Positions 24,065-36,052 of a stretch of 64,000 bases of DNA are shown here, piece by piece (position 1 is the stretch's first letter; each line of letters opens with the position of its first letter). Both the position numbers and the translations under genes were made by a program. The DNA comes from Gigaspora margarita. Its lineage: Eukaryota > Glomeromycota > Glomeromycetes > Diversisporales > Gigasporaceae. Under the pieces are notes generated by a model. It did not search any database. It saw only the letters and a list, made by a program, of their open reading frames with translations, and was not told the DNA's origin. The stretch is from positions 55,416 to 119,415 of the forward strand of contig WTPW01001581.1 of assembly GCA_009809945.1 (NCBI GenBank), read 5' to 3'.

Positions 24065-26708
24065 CATACTAAACATCATGCACATAGACAATCACACTGT
24101 AAAATACCCTCACGTCATTATCATGGCCCATCACCCCAAAATTCGATATCAAACGCTTATTTTCAGGTCTCATTGTGCAACACTATATTTTGAATTTTTA
24201 GGTTTGTTAACTCACTTTTTATTTGTTACAAAAATAACACACTTTTACTTATACGTATTTGTTTTTTTGCATCAAACTTTAAGTTCGATTATATAAACAT
24301 TTGTCTAATTTGATCTTTTAACTATCAAATAAAATTTAACCACGATGATACATAAGACCCAAGTAACGATTAACAAGCTGCAATTAGCCCCATGTCGTTG
24401 CCGTGCAATGGCTTGCACTATTCCCTCAAGCCTTTTTTTAATAATACTTTTTTTTTTTTTTTGCCTCTTAAGGACCAGGAAAGACTTGACAGCGGTAATT
24501 TATTGTTTTTTTTTTTAGTTTCTTGTGTTTGTTAAAAAGCTGTCAAACCGTCGTAGTGTCACGGGTTCATTTCTGGTGTTGTTTGCTAAGTGGTCATAGA
24601 GAGAAGCGGGGGACTTAAATTTACAGGTCACTAGCAAATTTTTGCCTGTCTGTCCGACCATGTGCCAGCTTCATGGACAATTTTATGATGATCACATATA
24701 ACTAGATAACTAGATATAGTAGAGGTTTTTTGTCTGTCTGTCTGCCCATGTGACTAATTAAATAATGATTGGCCAATTTTTTTAACTCGCTCGGATTTAC
24801 AACAGTATCTGTTTTTCTAGTTAAAAAAAAAAAAGGATAATACCTAGTTATTGGGTATTCGATATCTTGTGGTTGATATATGGGGGGTTTTTTTTTTGCA
24901 CAGTATATCTTTCAAAGTCAAGAAAAAAAAGAGAAACATTAAAACGAGGGTATACACAGCCCCCTTTATCTGTCCATATGTTTTATGTATATCAAAACTA
25001 TTGTAACGAATAATTTTCCTGTGCCTCCTCATTTCCGTATTTGTATAATTCTTTAAGTTGTCACATACCTTCCATAGCCACGTTAATCTTACCTTTCTAG
25101 TATTAGCCATTATTATGTATTCTTGGTGGCTGTTATTTTGGGCGCATTAAAACATTGGGGTGACTACGTGAACGTAGTCGTTTAAACCTGTTGGGCGATG
25201 AAGGTTCGAAAAGCCTACTGCGTCAATGTAGTCAAAGCCGCAAAGTAAGCATAGCCATCGTAGCATAGACGTAGTGGTAGCGAAGTAAACATGTAACCTT
25301 GCCTGAGATTTAGAATGTATATAAAGGGTTGCCTTTGCCCTTAGTTTACAATAATAAAATGTATCTAATTTATGCTCTTAAAAATCGTCCTTAAATAAAT
25401 ATACATTCTTTTAATAATAAATGCCTAATAAATCATAAATATCCGCGTTCCATAAATTACTGTCAAATTCATGTGACATTCTAACGTCAACCATCAGAGT
25501 TAAACTCGGCATGAAAGTACGAAGCTCTCCCATACGATGGTTACACTATACGTGGTATCATATAAAAATTTATTATTGAAGATTTTTTTAAATGTTGTGT
25601 AACAATATCGAATATGTATTTTACAAGGTATTTGTATTCTTTACTTAGAAACCGGCGTTTATTCTTTAACACGCAAGTTCAAACCTTTATTTAGATGCAC
25701 AGCCTTTAAAATTGATTGCTTCGAATCCAAATTTTGTACAGGTAAGTATTAAGTTCTAAAGAACAAAGTTACGAAGCAAAATTTATATTTTAGTTGAAAG
25801 AATTACCAGTTTATTCAATTTTGTTGATTAATTTAAGTAAAAATTGCTCATTTAAAAAGAGACAGAAAAAAAAGTTGGTTTCCAATAAATGGCGAAAAAA
25901 AAACTCGTAACTTTGTTAAAACTATGTGTAAGAATCGCTTAGTTGTAAAATTTTCTAGCTAAGAAAAGATAAACAACCCATGCATCTAAAGAAGTGAAGC
26001 ACGATTTTATATATAAAAAATATATTACGTAGTTCATCTATTTATAATCACTTAAAATAATCGATTATTTAAAAAATAAGGAATCCACATATAATTTTGA
26101 TTTACATAGTATACCGCGCACCCCAATGCGCATTGCCCATCACTAGTAAGGATTTCGGGTAATGGTTATCAGGAAAAATATACTGCCGGGAAAAAATATT
26201 TTCGGGGAAATGAATCATATGAACATTCCTGATCAAACACTTATTTAGATTCTTTTATTTGACATTCATGAATGTAATACTGATATTAAAGCACGACTTA
26301 TCTTTGAAATGTTTGCTATGTTTGTTAGTCTTAAAACTTCTAATAACTGCGCACATAATTTCATTTCTTTTTACCAAATATTTTATCTGCCAAACAAGTT
26401 TGATTTGTAAGATATGAGGATAACATGAAATATAATTTATATACATTACATACATACGTATATACAGGTACGGACATAAATTACATGTAAACATGTAATT
26501 CCTAAAACGATTGGATTTGCGGCTTCTTGTATGTACATTAGAGTTGGCTCAAAACGAAACCTACTCGAAACTAATTTCGAAAAAGTTCTAGTCCAAAACT
26601 AGTATCGGATTTTTTTTTAAAAAAAAAAAAAAAAAATCGAACCTCCAAAATCCAAAACCCCGAAATTATAATCAGAAACCCAAGTTATAAAATAAAAAGA
26701 AAAAAACT
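24065..26708. other. Intergenic DNA with a possible solo LTR near 25128-25430
   Basis: 25150-25330 is unusually GC- and CpG-rich. It holds the 8-bp-arm palindrome ACTACGTGAACGTAGT (25163-25178), then a TATATAAAG box at 25318-25326 and an AATAAA signal at about 25353, an order expected of an LTR promoter and polyadenylation site. No LTR borders, TSD or internal retroelement genes were found, so this is tentative. Two similar TGTCTGTC...CCATGTG phrases lie at 24645-24670 and 24730-24755. No accepted coding sequence. Confidence 0.4.
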
Positions 26709-26716
26709 ATTTATAC

Positions 26717-27321
26717 TAAAGATGCTTGACGAAACTATTTTTGAATTGACGAAAGGTTTCGTCAAATGACGATCCTGACGAAACCGTTGACGATTGACGA
26801 AACTGCTGACGATTGACGAAACTGTTGACGATTGACGAAACCATTGACGAGACTACTATTTGTTATAAAAAACAAAAATTTACACCGTAAAAGATAATAT
26901 ATAGCTTTATTTATTATCTTTTAAACTTTTATGACATATTTCTTAAGTGCTAAAGGCAATGCATTTTTTTTTGTATCGGTAGTTTTTTACGTAAGACACA
27001 TCGGATATCTTCGGGTGATCGACACCTGCATCGGGTAATATCGGATGTGTTCAAAAAAAAAAGAAAAAATAACCGATTAAAGTAGAAATGCGTAGATATG
27101 ATATGAAAACAAAAAATATTAACCACGTATAGATCAATTTGTTTCCATTATAAAAGAAAAGAATAATTTCTTATGCTTCATTAATCATCACGGGTTTCGT
27201 CATGGGTTTCGTCTTCGTCATAGGTTTCGTCATTCGTCAAATCGTCATTCAGAAATTGCTTTGACGAATGATTTCGTCATTCGTCAATGACGAAACTGTC
27301 GTCATTCGTCAGGCATCTTTG
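26717..27321. mobile_element. 605-bp hAT-like element packed with TGACGAAAC words
   Basis: The left end TAAAGATGCTTGACGAAAC and the inverted right end CAAAGATGCCTGACGAA are TIRs. ATTTATAC at 26709-26716 and 27322-27329 is a perfect 8-bp TSD. The left interior contains an 18-bp tandem repeat (TTGACGATTGACGAAACY), and the right interior is packed with the reverse complement TTTCGTCATTCGTCA; together there are over twenty GACGA/TCGTC words. Non-coding. Confidence 0.9.
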
Positions 27322-27329
27322 ATTTATAC

Positions 27330-28730
27330 ACTGTGTATGTATACAGAGTACTAATTAATTGAATTGCAAATCCGCGTAATATATAAATTATAGACTAAAA
27401 TTAAATCTGATTTAAGAATAAGGGCAAAAGATTAGCTTTGGGATTGGAAGGAGGTATAGTTAATGAATTGACGCGACAAAAAAATCGTTGATCGATGATT
27501 GATTAAAAAAATTTTTCAATGATCGATCAAAAATCGATTATGTATATTTTTAGTTTTTTTTTTTTTAGCGCTTAGAAATGATTGTTAACGCTTGGTGTTA
27601 CTCTAAATTACTTTACTTTTCTGGTAAAATTTGTTGTATTAACTTTTATTTTGGTAATTGATTTTCTTTGACTTAACTTTTTTTGGAAATTTTGGGTTTC
27701 ACAAATTTCAACCGATTGTAGTCTATACTCTTTTCTTGCGCTTGCGCATGCGATCGCTCGCGTAAGAGCAGTGCATGCGAAGCGCTGCGCAAGCTCAAGC
27801 GCTCTCAAAATTTTTCGCTTATCGAACATTGGTTGTATATATAGAATAAATTGCAAATGACGATAAAAAAAGAAGTCTAATTTTTCTAAAATGCACGAAT
27901 AAAATAATGCATATCTTAATTACTAAATATAAGACAATTATCTAACCTTAATTGTTGGTAAAAAAAAATATAAAAATCGTTGCAAATAAATAACGATTAA
28001 AAAAGAAATTCATTATTATTAAAATGGAATAAATTAACAAAAATATTGCATATTTTAATTACCAAATATAAAACAATCACCTAATCCTTATTAGGTAAAA
28101 ATTAATTATTATAGTTTAGTTCAAAAAGCTCAATAATCGATAAAAATGCTATTCATTCATATGTATGTACTATTTTTTTTTCACTTTATTGATATTTTAA
28201 AACATCAACACTATGAAATTACCAAAACTAGAGTTCCAATCCATTATCCATTTATCTATTTATCTATAGATATCCGTGTTGTAAACTTTTTTAATTATTA
28301 TTTATTTTGTATAATTCTGCCCGTACATATTTAAGGTATTTTGCCCTGAACAATGTAATTCTTTTTTAGTATATGACTAAGATAGGTAGTGGTTTTGGAC
28401 CCTGTATCTGAGTTCTGGGCCACAAACAATGGTTTGGAACCATAGATCCTGGTCTGGGACTACCAAAATGGTTCGAAGCTTAAGATAACAAGAGCACAAT
28501 TCATTTTGCTCAAACTAAACTAAATAAATCACAATACCAATAAACAATAACCCCAATCTAACCTTAAAAACCTGATTTATACCCAATTTAGCATAAAACC
28601 ATACCATCTAGAGATGGCATTTTTCTGTACCATGCATGCTATGAACTACAAAGAAATTTACCATGATTGTGTGAATTTATTGTTATACAGTAAATGGTTG
28701 ACGTTTTTATTAGTCGTATCAAAAACAAGA
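27330..28730. other. Intergenic DNA with a CpG-dense inverted-repeat patch
   Basis: 27735-27812 is a patch of very high CpG density for this window, with inverted words GCTTGCGCATGCG and CGCTGCGCAAGC. An ATCGATGATTGATT/TCAATGATCGAT foldback lies at 27488-27542. The 82-codon minus frame at 27608-27856 reads through the CpG patch and is not accepted as a gene. Confidence 0.45.
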
Positions 28731-29522
28731 TTAACAGTCACCCGATTTGTCACGCTGATCACGGGGTAAATTTTATTACTATGAAATTTGAGTGATCGTG
28801 ATGGATTCATTTTTTCATAGTAAATTGCAACGGTCGCCTACTTTCAATCATTTATTTCAAGGGTTTCTAAAAAGGAAACTGCACTTGTGACTTGCATTTT
28901 GACCGTTCAGAAAGTTATTCTCTTTATTATTTGCAAGTTTAAAATACGATACAATATAAACACGAAAAGAATGCGTCTCTGAAAGTCATTCATTGTTCCA
29001 TATTATATAATATGATAATGGCTTTAACAATTGCGGAATGTAAAAGTGTTTAGTTTTTTTTCCAGCCCAACTTATTATTACAGTCGATTTCTATAACGAA
29101 CAAGGAAATAGTTTGTTGTTTTATTCTTCTCTATTCTAATAGTTTGTTGTTTTATTCTCCTCTATTATAATTTTTTCGCTTCATTCCTATAATTAATAAT
29201 AGCAAATTTTATGTTGGGATGATACAAAAGCGAGTTATGTGTGTATTATAGTGTGATCGAGACGGGATTGTAAGTTATATTTCTAGTCGCGAGTGCAAAT
29301 ATACGCATTATATTCTCGTATAAGTTTATTATACTAGAAGATATCGGGCAGGTTGCAAGTTATTAAACGATTGGGACTAAGTTTAGAGTGCAAAAATTAC
29401 AAAAAAAAAAAAAATGAAATTATTAAAAATCATTTAATTTAAATAAAGAATAATACAATTTTTTAAATAAAAATTAATTCGAATAATTTAAATATGCCAA
29501 TTAATAAACAATCTAGAAAAAA

Positions 29523-29720
29523 AGAAGAATTTGACAAAAAAAAATAATATTTACAAAAAAAATATTTCTCGAGAACTATCGATCAGAATTACATGATTTT
29601 GATATCATTCAATTCGTCTTATCGAGACGAATCGAATGGTACCAAAATCATGTAATTCTGATCAATAGTTCTCGAGAAAATAATTTTTTTGAAATATTAT
29701 TTTTTTTGTCAAATTCGTCT
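29523..29720. mobile_element. about 198-bp near-perfect foldback element
   Basis: Left and right halves pair almost throughout: GAATTTGACAAAAAA, TTCTCGAGAACTATCGATCA and AATTACATGATTTTG on the left have their complements in reverse order on the right, around the centre CGTCTTATCGAGACG. Such DNA could fold into one long hairpin. No TSD identified. Confidence 0.75.
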
Positions 29721-30078
29721 ATTTTCTTAGCACCACGTCTACATAATCAACAAGGATAAATAAAATTAACAATATTTCAAGTACCCAGCTTAATAAACCA
29801 CTAAAACAAAATATAAATAAATGATCTAACTTTTTCCACAAGTTATTCTGATTAAACACAAAATTCGTATTTCAAATCTAAGAATCTTCAGTATTGATAA
29901 GAAAAATCGCCCTAAATTAAAAATATTGTAAGCTTAAATATATATTATTTTTCAATAATATTTGCACCTCGATTAGAATTGTTAGACGAATTATTATTAT
30001 GATATCAACCGTTCAAAACTTCCAAATCAATCTAAAGTTTCGTCTAACAATTATATCCCAACTAGTTAAAACAAAGTA

Positions 30079-30353
30079 AGGCCGCTTGAAGTTAATTTTT
30101 TGGTTAACATAACACCCCCCCAGCTGAAGCCTCCCCCCACCTCCCTCCGAAAACGAACAGCCAATCAAAACGCTGGATGACTCTCGCCAGTCACCTGATT
30201 TATATCAACCAATCAAATTGGCCCATCTTTGTTCATTTTTATATGTTCGTTTCATATGTTCGTTTCGTATGTTCGTTTCGTTTTATCCCCCTCCCCCCTT
30301 CCCGAGAGTCCTGGAAAAATGATGTTAACCAAAGAATCAACTTCGAACGGCCT
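30079..30353. mobile_element. 275-bp TIR element with C-tracts
   Basis: The ends AGGCCGCTTGAAGTT...GGTTAACAT and the inverted AGGCCGTTCGAAGTT...GGTTAACAT are imperfect TIRs of about 31 bp. Just inside lie C-rich strings on both sides, and ATATGTTCGTTTC is repeated three times in tandem at about 30240-30280. Flanks AAACAAAGTA and AAACAAGATA resemble each other (8 of 10), a possible MULE-sized TSD. The open frame at 30177-30407 is incidental. Confidence 0.65.
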
Positions 30354-30847
30354 AAACAAGATAATACAAGCTCAAATAACTTATCTCGAATAAATAGAAC
30401 TAATTAAGAGTAAAATCATGGTAAGTATTAACGAATTTGAATAGCTTAAATATGTCAATTACATCAAATTAATGAGCGATCTACTTACTATAAACCAGTT
30501 TTTCTTGATTTTCTCCACTACTTTAATAATGTACCAGCCTTTCAAAGTTTCATTTTGCCGAAAGCTCTTGGCCTGTTGCATCTACTGAACCACTTTTTAT
30601 GTCACGAATTTGCGAGATAGAAAAGAATGCGTCAAAGACAGGTAAAATAATTGCCAAGGTTCAAGAGTATGGTCTTTTATAGGAAGAAGTTCTTTTTTTA
30701 TATTTTTCATACCGTTTGCTTCGTAGAAACCTCGGCAATAAGTTTGTTTTAAGAAGAGAAAATTTTAAAAATGTAAATTCGTAGATTTGTGTAATTTACG
30801 AAGATCATATGATAAAATTTTGATGTGACAAATCGGGTGACTGTTAA

Positions 30848-33640
30848 AGTGTGTGAAAAGTCTACCACGATTGCCTTGTACATCTTTCCAATTATAAAAT
30901 AAGTCATTTCTAATTACACCAAATTAATCTCATGACTGTAGGAGAGAATCTCGTTAAAGGATAGAATGAAATTCACTAAGTAGATCAAGTCAGTTAATAA
31001 AGTTATTATGTATGGTATGACACAAAAATACCCCTATTTTAATTCTGGTCATCCGTATCATACTAATCTGTTGTATAATTACAGCAGATCAATATATGGT
31101 ACCAGTATGGTACAGTTTGTAGGATAAGATTATATAGATAAGTAAGAATACCCACATTCCGTTATTAATTAAAACAGATCAGTATGGATCAGACAGATCA
31201 GTATGTTATAGGGGTGCAAAATACCCATTTAATAATCCGTACCATACTGGTTATTTCCTCCGGTTAACTGTGGTTATTTTCAAATATTTATTTGATCGAT
31301 CATATAATCGATCATTGATTGACCTATTGTTGCTCGAGCCCATTAATTGGTGCTCGATCATTGATCTAAGTCGATCAATTATCATATAATCGAGTCAATT
31401 CACTAGTATCAGTATGAAGGTGGCTTCATAAGCAAAATTTTGAGTTATCATATGTATCTGTGTTTCGTGTACAAATTATAATTATCTTTATAAAAATACA
31501 TTTATATAAATTGATAAATAGAATATTATATATAATTCTTTATAAAAATCTGCCAAAATTGAACTTGCTAAAAATAAGTTACTTAACAGTACTAATGAAT
31601 ATACTATTAAATGCGAAAATTAAGTACTAATAATGTACTATTAAATGCGAATATTAAGTACGTTTTTAGTATTTTATTTTATAATTTAATTTTATAAATA
31701 TATTTGCCGACTATTATGCTATTGAGATGATAATATTTGCAACATTTTGGCAATATATTAATAATAATATCGGTAAAGAACTAAAAATAAGTAATATTTA
31801 ACTAATTTATTACGCATTTAATAGTGTTAATAATGAAATGAATTATTAATTGTGCCGATAATGCAGTTTATATTGCTTATAATTTGCTAGTATTTGCATA
31901 TTTTAAAATGACAGTTCTGGCAGTTTCGTTTCGGATGACCTAAAGTTGCACTTGGCTTAAATTAAGCCCGAAATTAGATCTTGTATAAAGTATTTGTCAA
32001 TCATTTCGTTGGAATAATAAACCTTCAAGGTGTTTTCTTTTCTCTTAGAATACTCAAGGTCAACATTTGAGTTACCAGCAGTCTTTTTCTTGGAAAGCAT
32101 TCGCCTAAAATTTTTCTAATAGTTTAATCATTTAACTGCATCGATCATCAGCATTAAGACCATTTTTGTTCATGATCAACGTATAAAAATTTTGATGATG
32201 TAATCGAAATTTATTTTACTCTTGTGATACGTTGATTAATTAATGTAAAGATAAATGTTGCATAATTGAAATAAAAAATTGTTTCATTAGTTAAGTTGTA
32301 TTTTTTGTAAGTGGATATCATCAGGAAGTTATAAAATCAATAATCAACTCGTTGTCTAATTTAAAGAATAAACATTGTATCTTTAAAGATAATCATTAAA
32401 ATATACAACTAGATATTTAATTACTTAGATAAATAATATGCTGTACATTGTATATTAATATTTTATACATTGCAATATTCAACGAAGCCCCGTTTTTCAG
32501 TGCTTTTTTTTAGATTGATTAACCCAGATTAATTATCTAAATTTATTATTTTTTTATAACTTCGTGATGATGTAGATCTGGACCTCTAAGTTGATTTCTA
32601 GTTATGGAATTGCAAATTAATACCTTTGAATTTATTAGTTTCACATAATAGATCCTTAATTAGCATTAGTTAGTAACGGTAAGCTTATATGTACGATTAA
32701 CTTATTATTACATCCAATTTTTTGCAATCACAAAAAAAAAAAAAAATCTAGATATTGGCAAGATAGCAACACATTATTAATTACATTTTTAATAACTTCT
32801 TATGACGTATATAAAAATCAAACAGCAAATTTTTGAGTTTAAAAAATTTACTCTCTAGATTACGTTTGAAGCGTAATATGTAATAATCATTCATTATAAG
32901 CAATAAATTGGTAATAATACATAAATGTAAATATTGGGTAAAATCAATAAGTAATTGACCCCCCCCCACTATATTTGCGAAAAATTTTGGAAAACTTTTA
33001 TTATATCACGGATCATTTCAGAAAATTTTTATGATACTTACATTATTACCTTGCCAATCTCTATTGCAAAAGCAAACTTGATCGGCAAAATTGTGTCTTT
33101 GTGAATATTGTGAATCATAATCAATCGTAATAAAAATAGGTAATAATAATATGTATGAATAGGTAAAGGTTAAAAATTCATATTGCTTACATAAATTGTT
33201 ACATTGCTCATCCCCAGACCGAATTGATTACCGACTCCGAATGTATTGAACGAAAAATTGAAAATCATCACGTCACAAGAATTAAAGGAAGCATACATGA
33301 TATTCATTTATAAAAAATGCACTTACAAAGGATTGCTATATTTTATTGATGATGTACGAACAGTACATAATAAAGAGAAAGAGAACCATATTGAACACTC
33401 GTATTAATATGAAACCTTCTAAAATTCCACATTAAAGAGATCTTTTTTTTTTGTATAAAAAGAAACCGAATTATCATAATAATTACATTAAAATTTACAC
33501 ATTAATACACATTAACAAATGCGTTATTTAAAATCTAATATTTGTTTTTGTATGAAAATAAGTCATTTATAATTACGTTCGAATTTACTTAGAAACATTT
33601 CGAATTAAATAACATAACTTTTTATTAATCTAAAATAATT
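30848..33640. other. Intergenic DNA upstream of the ML-domain gene
   Basis: 31020-31260 has repeated words CAGTATGG, CCGTACCATACTGG and GATCAGTATG in both orientations, a probable fragment of a word-packed element without clean ends. 31285-31400 is a foldback of GATCGATCATATAATCGA words. 31600-31660 holds a direct repeat of ACTATTAAATGCGAA. A C-tract is at 32959-32967. No coding region supported. The 90 bases before 33641 are A/T-rich with TTTTTATTAATC close to the start codon. Confidence 0.45.
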
Positions 33641-34048
33641 ATGAACAAAATCTTAATCATTATACTATTTGCTATATTTCCAATAGTTTATGCCAAAGGA
33701 AGTTATCAAGATTGTTCACTTTATAACATTTATTCTAATGTGACCACTGTTGATTTCGACCCAGATCCTCCTCTTTTTGGACTTCCATTAAAGTTTAATT
33801 ATTTTGTCAGTGGCTTAAAGCCTACAACAACTTCTACCTCTATTTTCTTTGCATTTTTTAGTGAAAATGCCAATGTTCCCTTCGATGCGCATATAATGCA
33901 AGTTAAAAGTAACTTAACAGAATTGAATTTAACAGATTTATATGTCCATACGCCGTTAATTACGAGTGATTATGCGATTATGGTTGCTTTGATTGATGAT
34001 TCTGTAGGTTATGTTAACTGTATAATGTTCCCTCGTTTTCTTGGTTAG
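33641..34048 (+). CDS. secreted ML-domain (MD-2-related lipid-recognition) protein
   Basis: Single-exon gene of 135 residues. Residues 1-18 (MNKILIIILFAIFPIVYA) form a clear signal peptide, so the product should enter the secretory pathway. The mature part fits a small beta-sandwich ML domain: an early Cys (25), a VDFDPDPPLFGLPLKFNYFV stretch that matches the conserved N-terminal strand pattern with its D-P-P turn, and a late Cys (127) in GYVNCIMF, which could pair with Cys25. N-x-T sites (Asn33 and two in the N-L-T repeats around residues 90-96) suggest glycosylation. ML proteins bind single lipids; fungal relatives are called phosphatidylglycerol/phosphatidylinositol transfer proteins. The gene is intact, keeps CpGs and sits alone between repeats. 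The chosen ATG gives the signal peptide directly, with no in-frame upstream alternative. Family assignment rests on the residue pattern and is fairly confident; the ligand is unknown. Confidence 0.8.
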   Translation: MNKILIIILFAIFPIVYAKGSYQDCSLYNIYSNVTTVDFDPDPPLFGLPLKFNYFVSGLKPTTTSTSIFFAFFSENANVPFDAHIMQVKSNLTELNLTDLYVHTPLITSDYAIMVALIDDSVGYVNCIMFPRFLG

Positions 34049-34121
34049 TCTACTTATTCTTCTAGATTTTTTTTTCTTTTTATTTTATATTGTTTATTTT
34101 TTATTTGTTACTCGATACTTG

Positions 34122-34142
34122 ACCCGTCGTTAAACGACGGGT
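34122..34142 (+). terminator. GC-rich stem-loop in the 3' region of the ML gene
   Basis: Perfect 9-bp arms ACCCGTCGT and ACGACGGGT around the loop TAA, followed directly by TTTATTATTATTACTTT, 74 bases after the stop codon. It resembles a bacterial intrinsic terminator in shape, but in a fungal nuclear gene it is better read as a 3'-UTR structure, an mRNA-processing signal or a tiny palindromic repeat. AATAAA-type signals are not obvious nearby. Confidence 0.55.
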
Positions 34143-34823
34143 TTTATTATTATTACTTTGCAATAACATAAATAATTTTCTATTTTCTATTTCCTCTTAA
34201 ACAAATTATTACATATTGCATTATTAAATTTTATTATACTACAAATATATCATATTATTTATATTAATTAATATAAAAAAAAACTAAATAAGTAAAGCTT
34301 TCGAATAAGTGTTAGTATACTACATGTAGTACACTACTAACATTAATTTTATTAAAAAATTTTTTAATAAAAAATTTTTTTGAAAGTCATAAAATCATAT
34401 CAACCCTAGTTATGACAAAATGGATCTTTTTTTCATGATTAATTTCTTAATTTGGAATGATACAACTTTCTCGCTCGTGAAATCTTTGATCAAATATTAA
34501 AAACGCTTATTCTACAAAAGAGAGAACCTCTTTAATGTTTAATTGCACTTAAAAGTCCAAATGATTCACATAACCAAATTTTAAAATTGGATAACTCATA
34601 ATTTAAAATTCTTTATGTTGGTATAATTAAAAAACTTTATACAATTAAGCTTATTGAAAATAACCTAGGGACGTAAACTTAGTTTATTATAAGATAATTT
34701 TCTGTGCACCAAGTAACGAAGCATGCTAGACAAGACAAAAATCTGGTGAATGATTTTTTTATTATGCTTATGTTTTTTTAAGTATAATAAATTTTTAACA
34801 TACAATTAAAAAAGATTTGTATG
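34143..34823. other. A/T-rich spacer downstream of the ML gene
   Basis: Contains a small palindrome TACTACATGTAGTA (34318-34331) and TTAAAAAATTTTTTAA (34352-34367). No gene. Confidence 0.5.
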
Positions 34824-36044
34824 CAGTAATGTTAAATGACCTGAAATGACCCAAATGACTCAAATAACCAATGACTGGTCATTGGGACATTTCAAGAATG
34901 AAATGACCTATTGGGTCATTTGAATTTTATTGGTGAAAATAACAATTAATTAAAATTATGATATTCGAAGTCTACAATAATTCAAAATATTAAATATTTA
35001 ATACTACGCTAAATTTATAATTTTAAGTCCATCTACTCTTTTCTAGAAAATAATATTTATCTTTAAACAAAAGCCGGGTTGTCCTCCATGATCACATAAC
35101 ATTGCTAAGAATCTTAACCATCGATTCTAATCCTGTGACCTCATATTAGAGCCTCGTGACATAATCCAGAGCTATTTGACCCTAGTTACTCAGATCAAGT
35201 CTATCAAAGCCTTACCATTATTAGAGTTGTTTAGTTGATTTTAGTTAGTCTTACTAGTATAGTTGCTATATTTACACAGAGTATTCATTTTAGCCTCTCA
35301 CAATGTACATACATAATGAGTTTATAATACGTATCAAAACTATGTCAGGTATTGTACAAATTTATAGCAAAAAAGCAATAAGATTTTTAATTAATTAAAT
35401 TTGAAGTCAATTCATTCGTTTATATACATTAGAATATATGACACATTAATGTGTTACTTAGCACATTAACGTGCTAGCTAACCCTACTAAGCCAACATGT
35501 TGACGCATTTTACTTATTTGTGTGGGTAATACAAACAAAAAAAAAGGAACTCTGATTTTGCAAATAAACTAAGTGCGTGAGATAAAAATTTAGGGTTGGA
35601 GTTTTAAGGTTAGAGACTATAGTGTAGAGCGATACTTACTATATATAAAACTTTATTCCCGTCATTTTTAATTAGTGCACCAAGATCGATTTAAATGTTA
35701 GTTTTCACTTTTTTCTTCTTTTGCGAATGTTCAGATCTTCATCGGGCTGATCCGGAACTAGCTAAAATTTTATAATTCTCACCCCTTAACGCGTATCGTA
35801 CTAACACATTAACGAGTGATTATATGTCAATAATCAAGTTTACACAGATTTTGACTACCATATCACTGCTAATAACCCAAATGACCTTCAAATAACCCCG
35901 ATCATTTACAAATGACCATGGTCATTTGGTCATGAGTCATTTGCAAATGACCCAAAATTCAATGACCTATAATGGCCGGTCATTTTAGGGTCATTTGAGA
36001 TCATTTAAAAATTTTTCAAATTTCAGGTTATTTAACATCACTGT
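34824..36044. mobile_element. 1.22-kb hAT-like element packed with AAATGACC words
   Basis: The left end CAGTAATGTTAAATGACCTG and the inverted right end CAGTGATGTTAAATAACCTG are TIRs. TTTGTATG at 34816-34823 and 36045-36052 is a perfect 8-bp TSD. AAATGACC/GGTCATTT words cluster within about 120 bp of the left end and 170 bp of the right end, while the middle 0.9 kb is low-repeat DNA without a transposase frame. It looks like a non-autonomous hAT derivative that keeps arrays of presumed transposase-binding sites at both ends. Confidence 0.92.
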
Positions 36045-36052
36045 TTGTATGT

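Larger units (their letters stand above)
28731..30847. mobile_element. 2.1-kb TTAA-flanked element with 23-bp perfect TIRs
   Basis: 28731-28753 and 30825-30847 are perfect inverted repeats starting TTAACAGTCACCCGATTTG. The outermost four bases are TTAA at both ends, matching the TTAA target preference known for piggyBac elements. The family is inferred from the ends only, since no transposase frame survives inside. The interior holds two further foldback elements (29523-29720, 30079-30353) and a lone pogo-like end TACAGTCGATTTCTATAACG at about 29080. Confidence 0.75.

Noticed and set aside
24555..24600. tRNA-like B-box (GGGTTCATTTC)
   Set aside because: No matching A box, acceptor stem or cloverleaf could be built. 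No tRNA, rRNA or CRISPR array was found in the window.
24609..24760. TGTCTGTC repeats as a CRISPR-like or switch-like repeat
   Set aside because: Only two imperfect units and no regular spacing.
24844..25110. 88-codon minus-strand frame
   Set aside because: No recognisable motif; overlaps a low-complexity T/A tract and lies beside the putative LTR patch.
30079..30353. GC-rich C-tracts as a gene promoter
   Set aside because: The C-tracts sit symmetrically inside TIRs and no gene follows, so a transposon is the simpler explanation.
34122..34142. Bacterial intrinsic terminator and hence bacterial origin of the region
   Set aside because: Introns, satellites and transposon types are fungal; the hairpin alone does not indicate a prokaryote.
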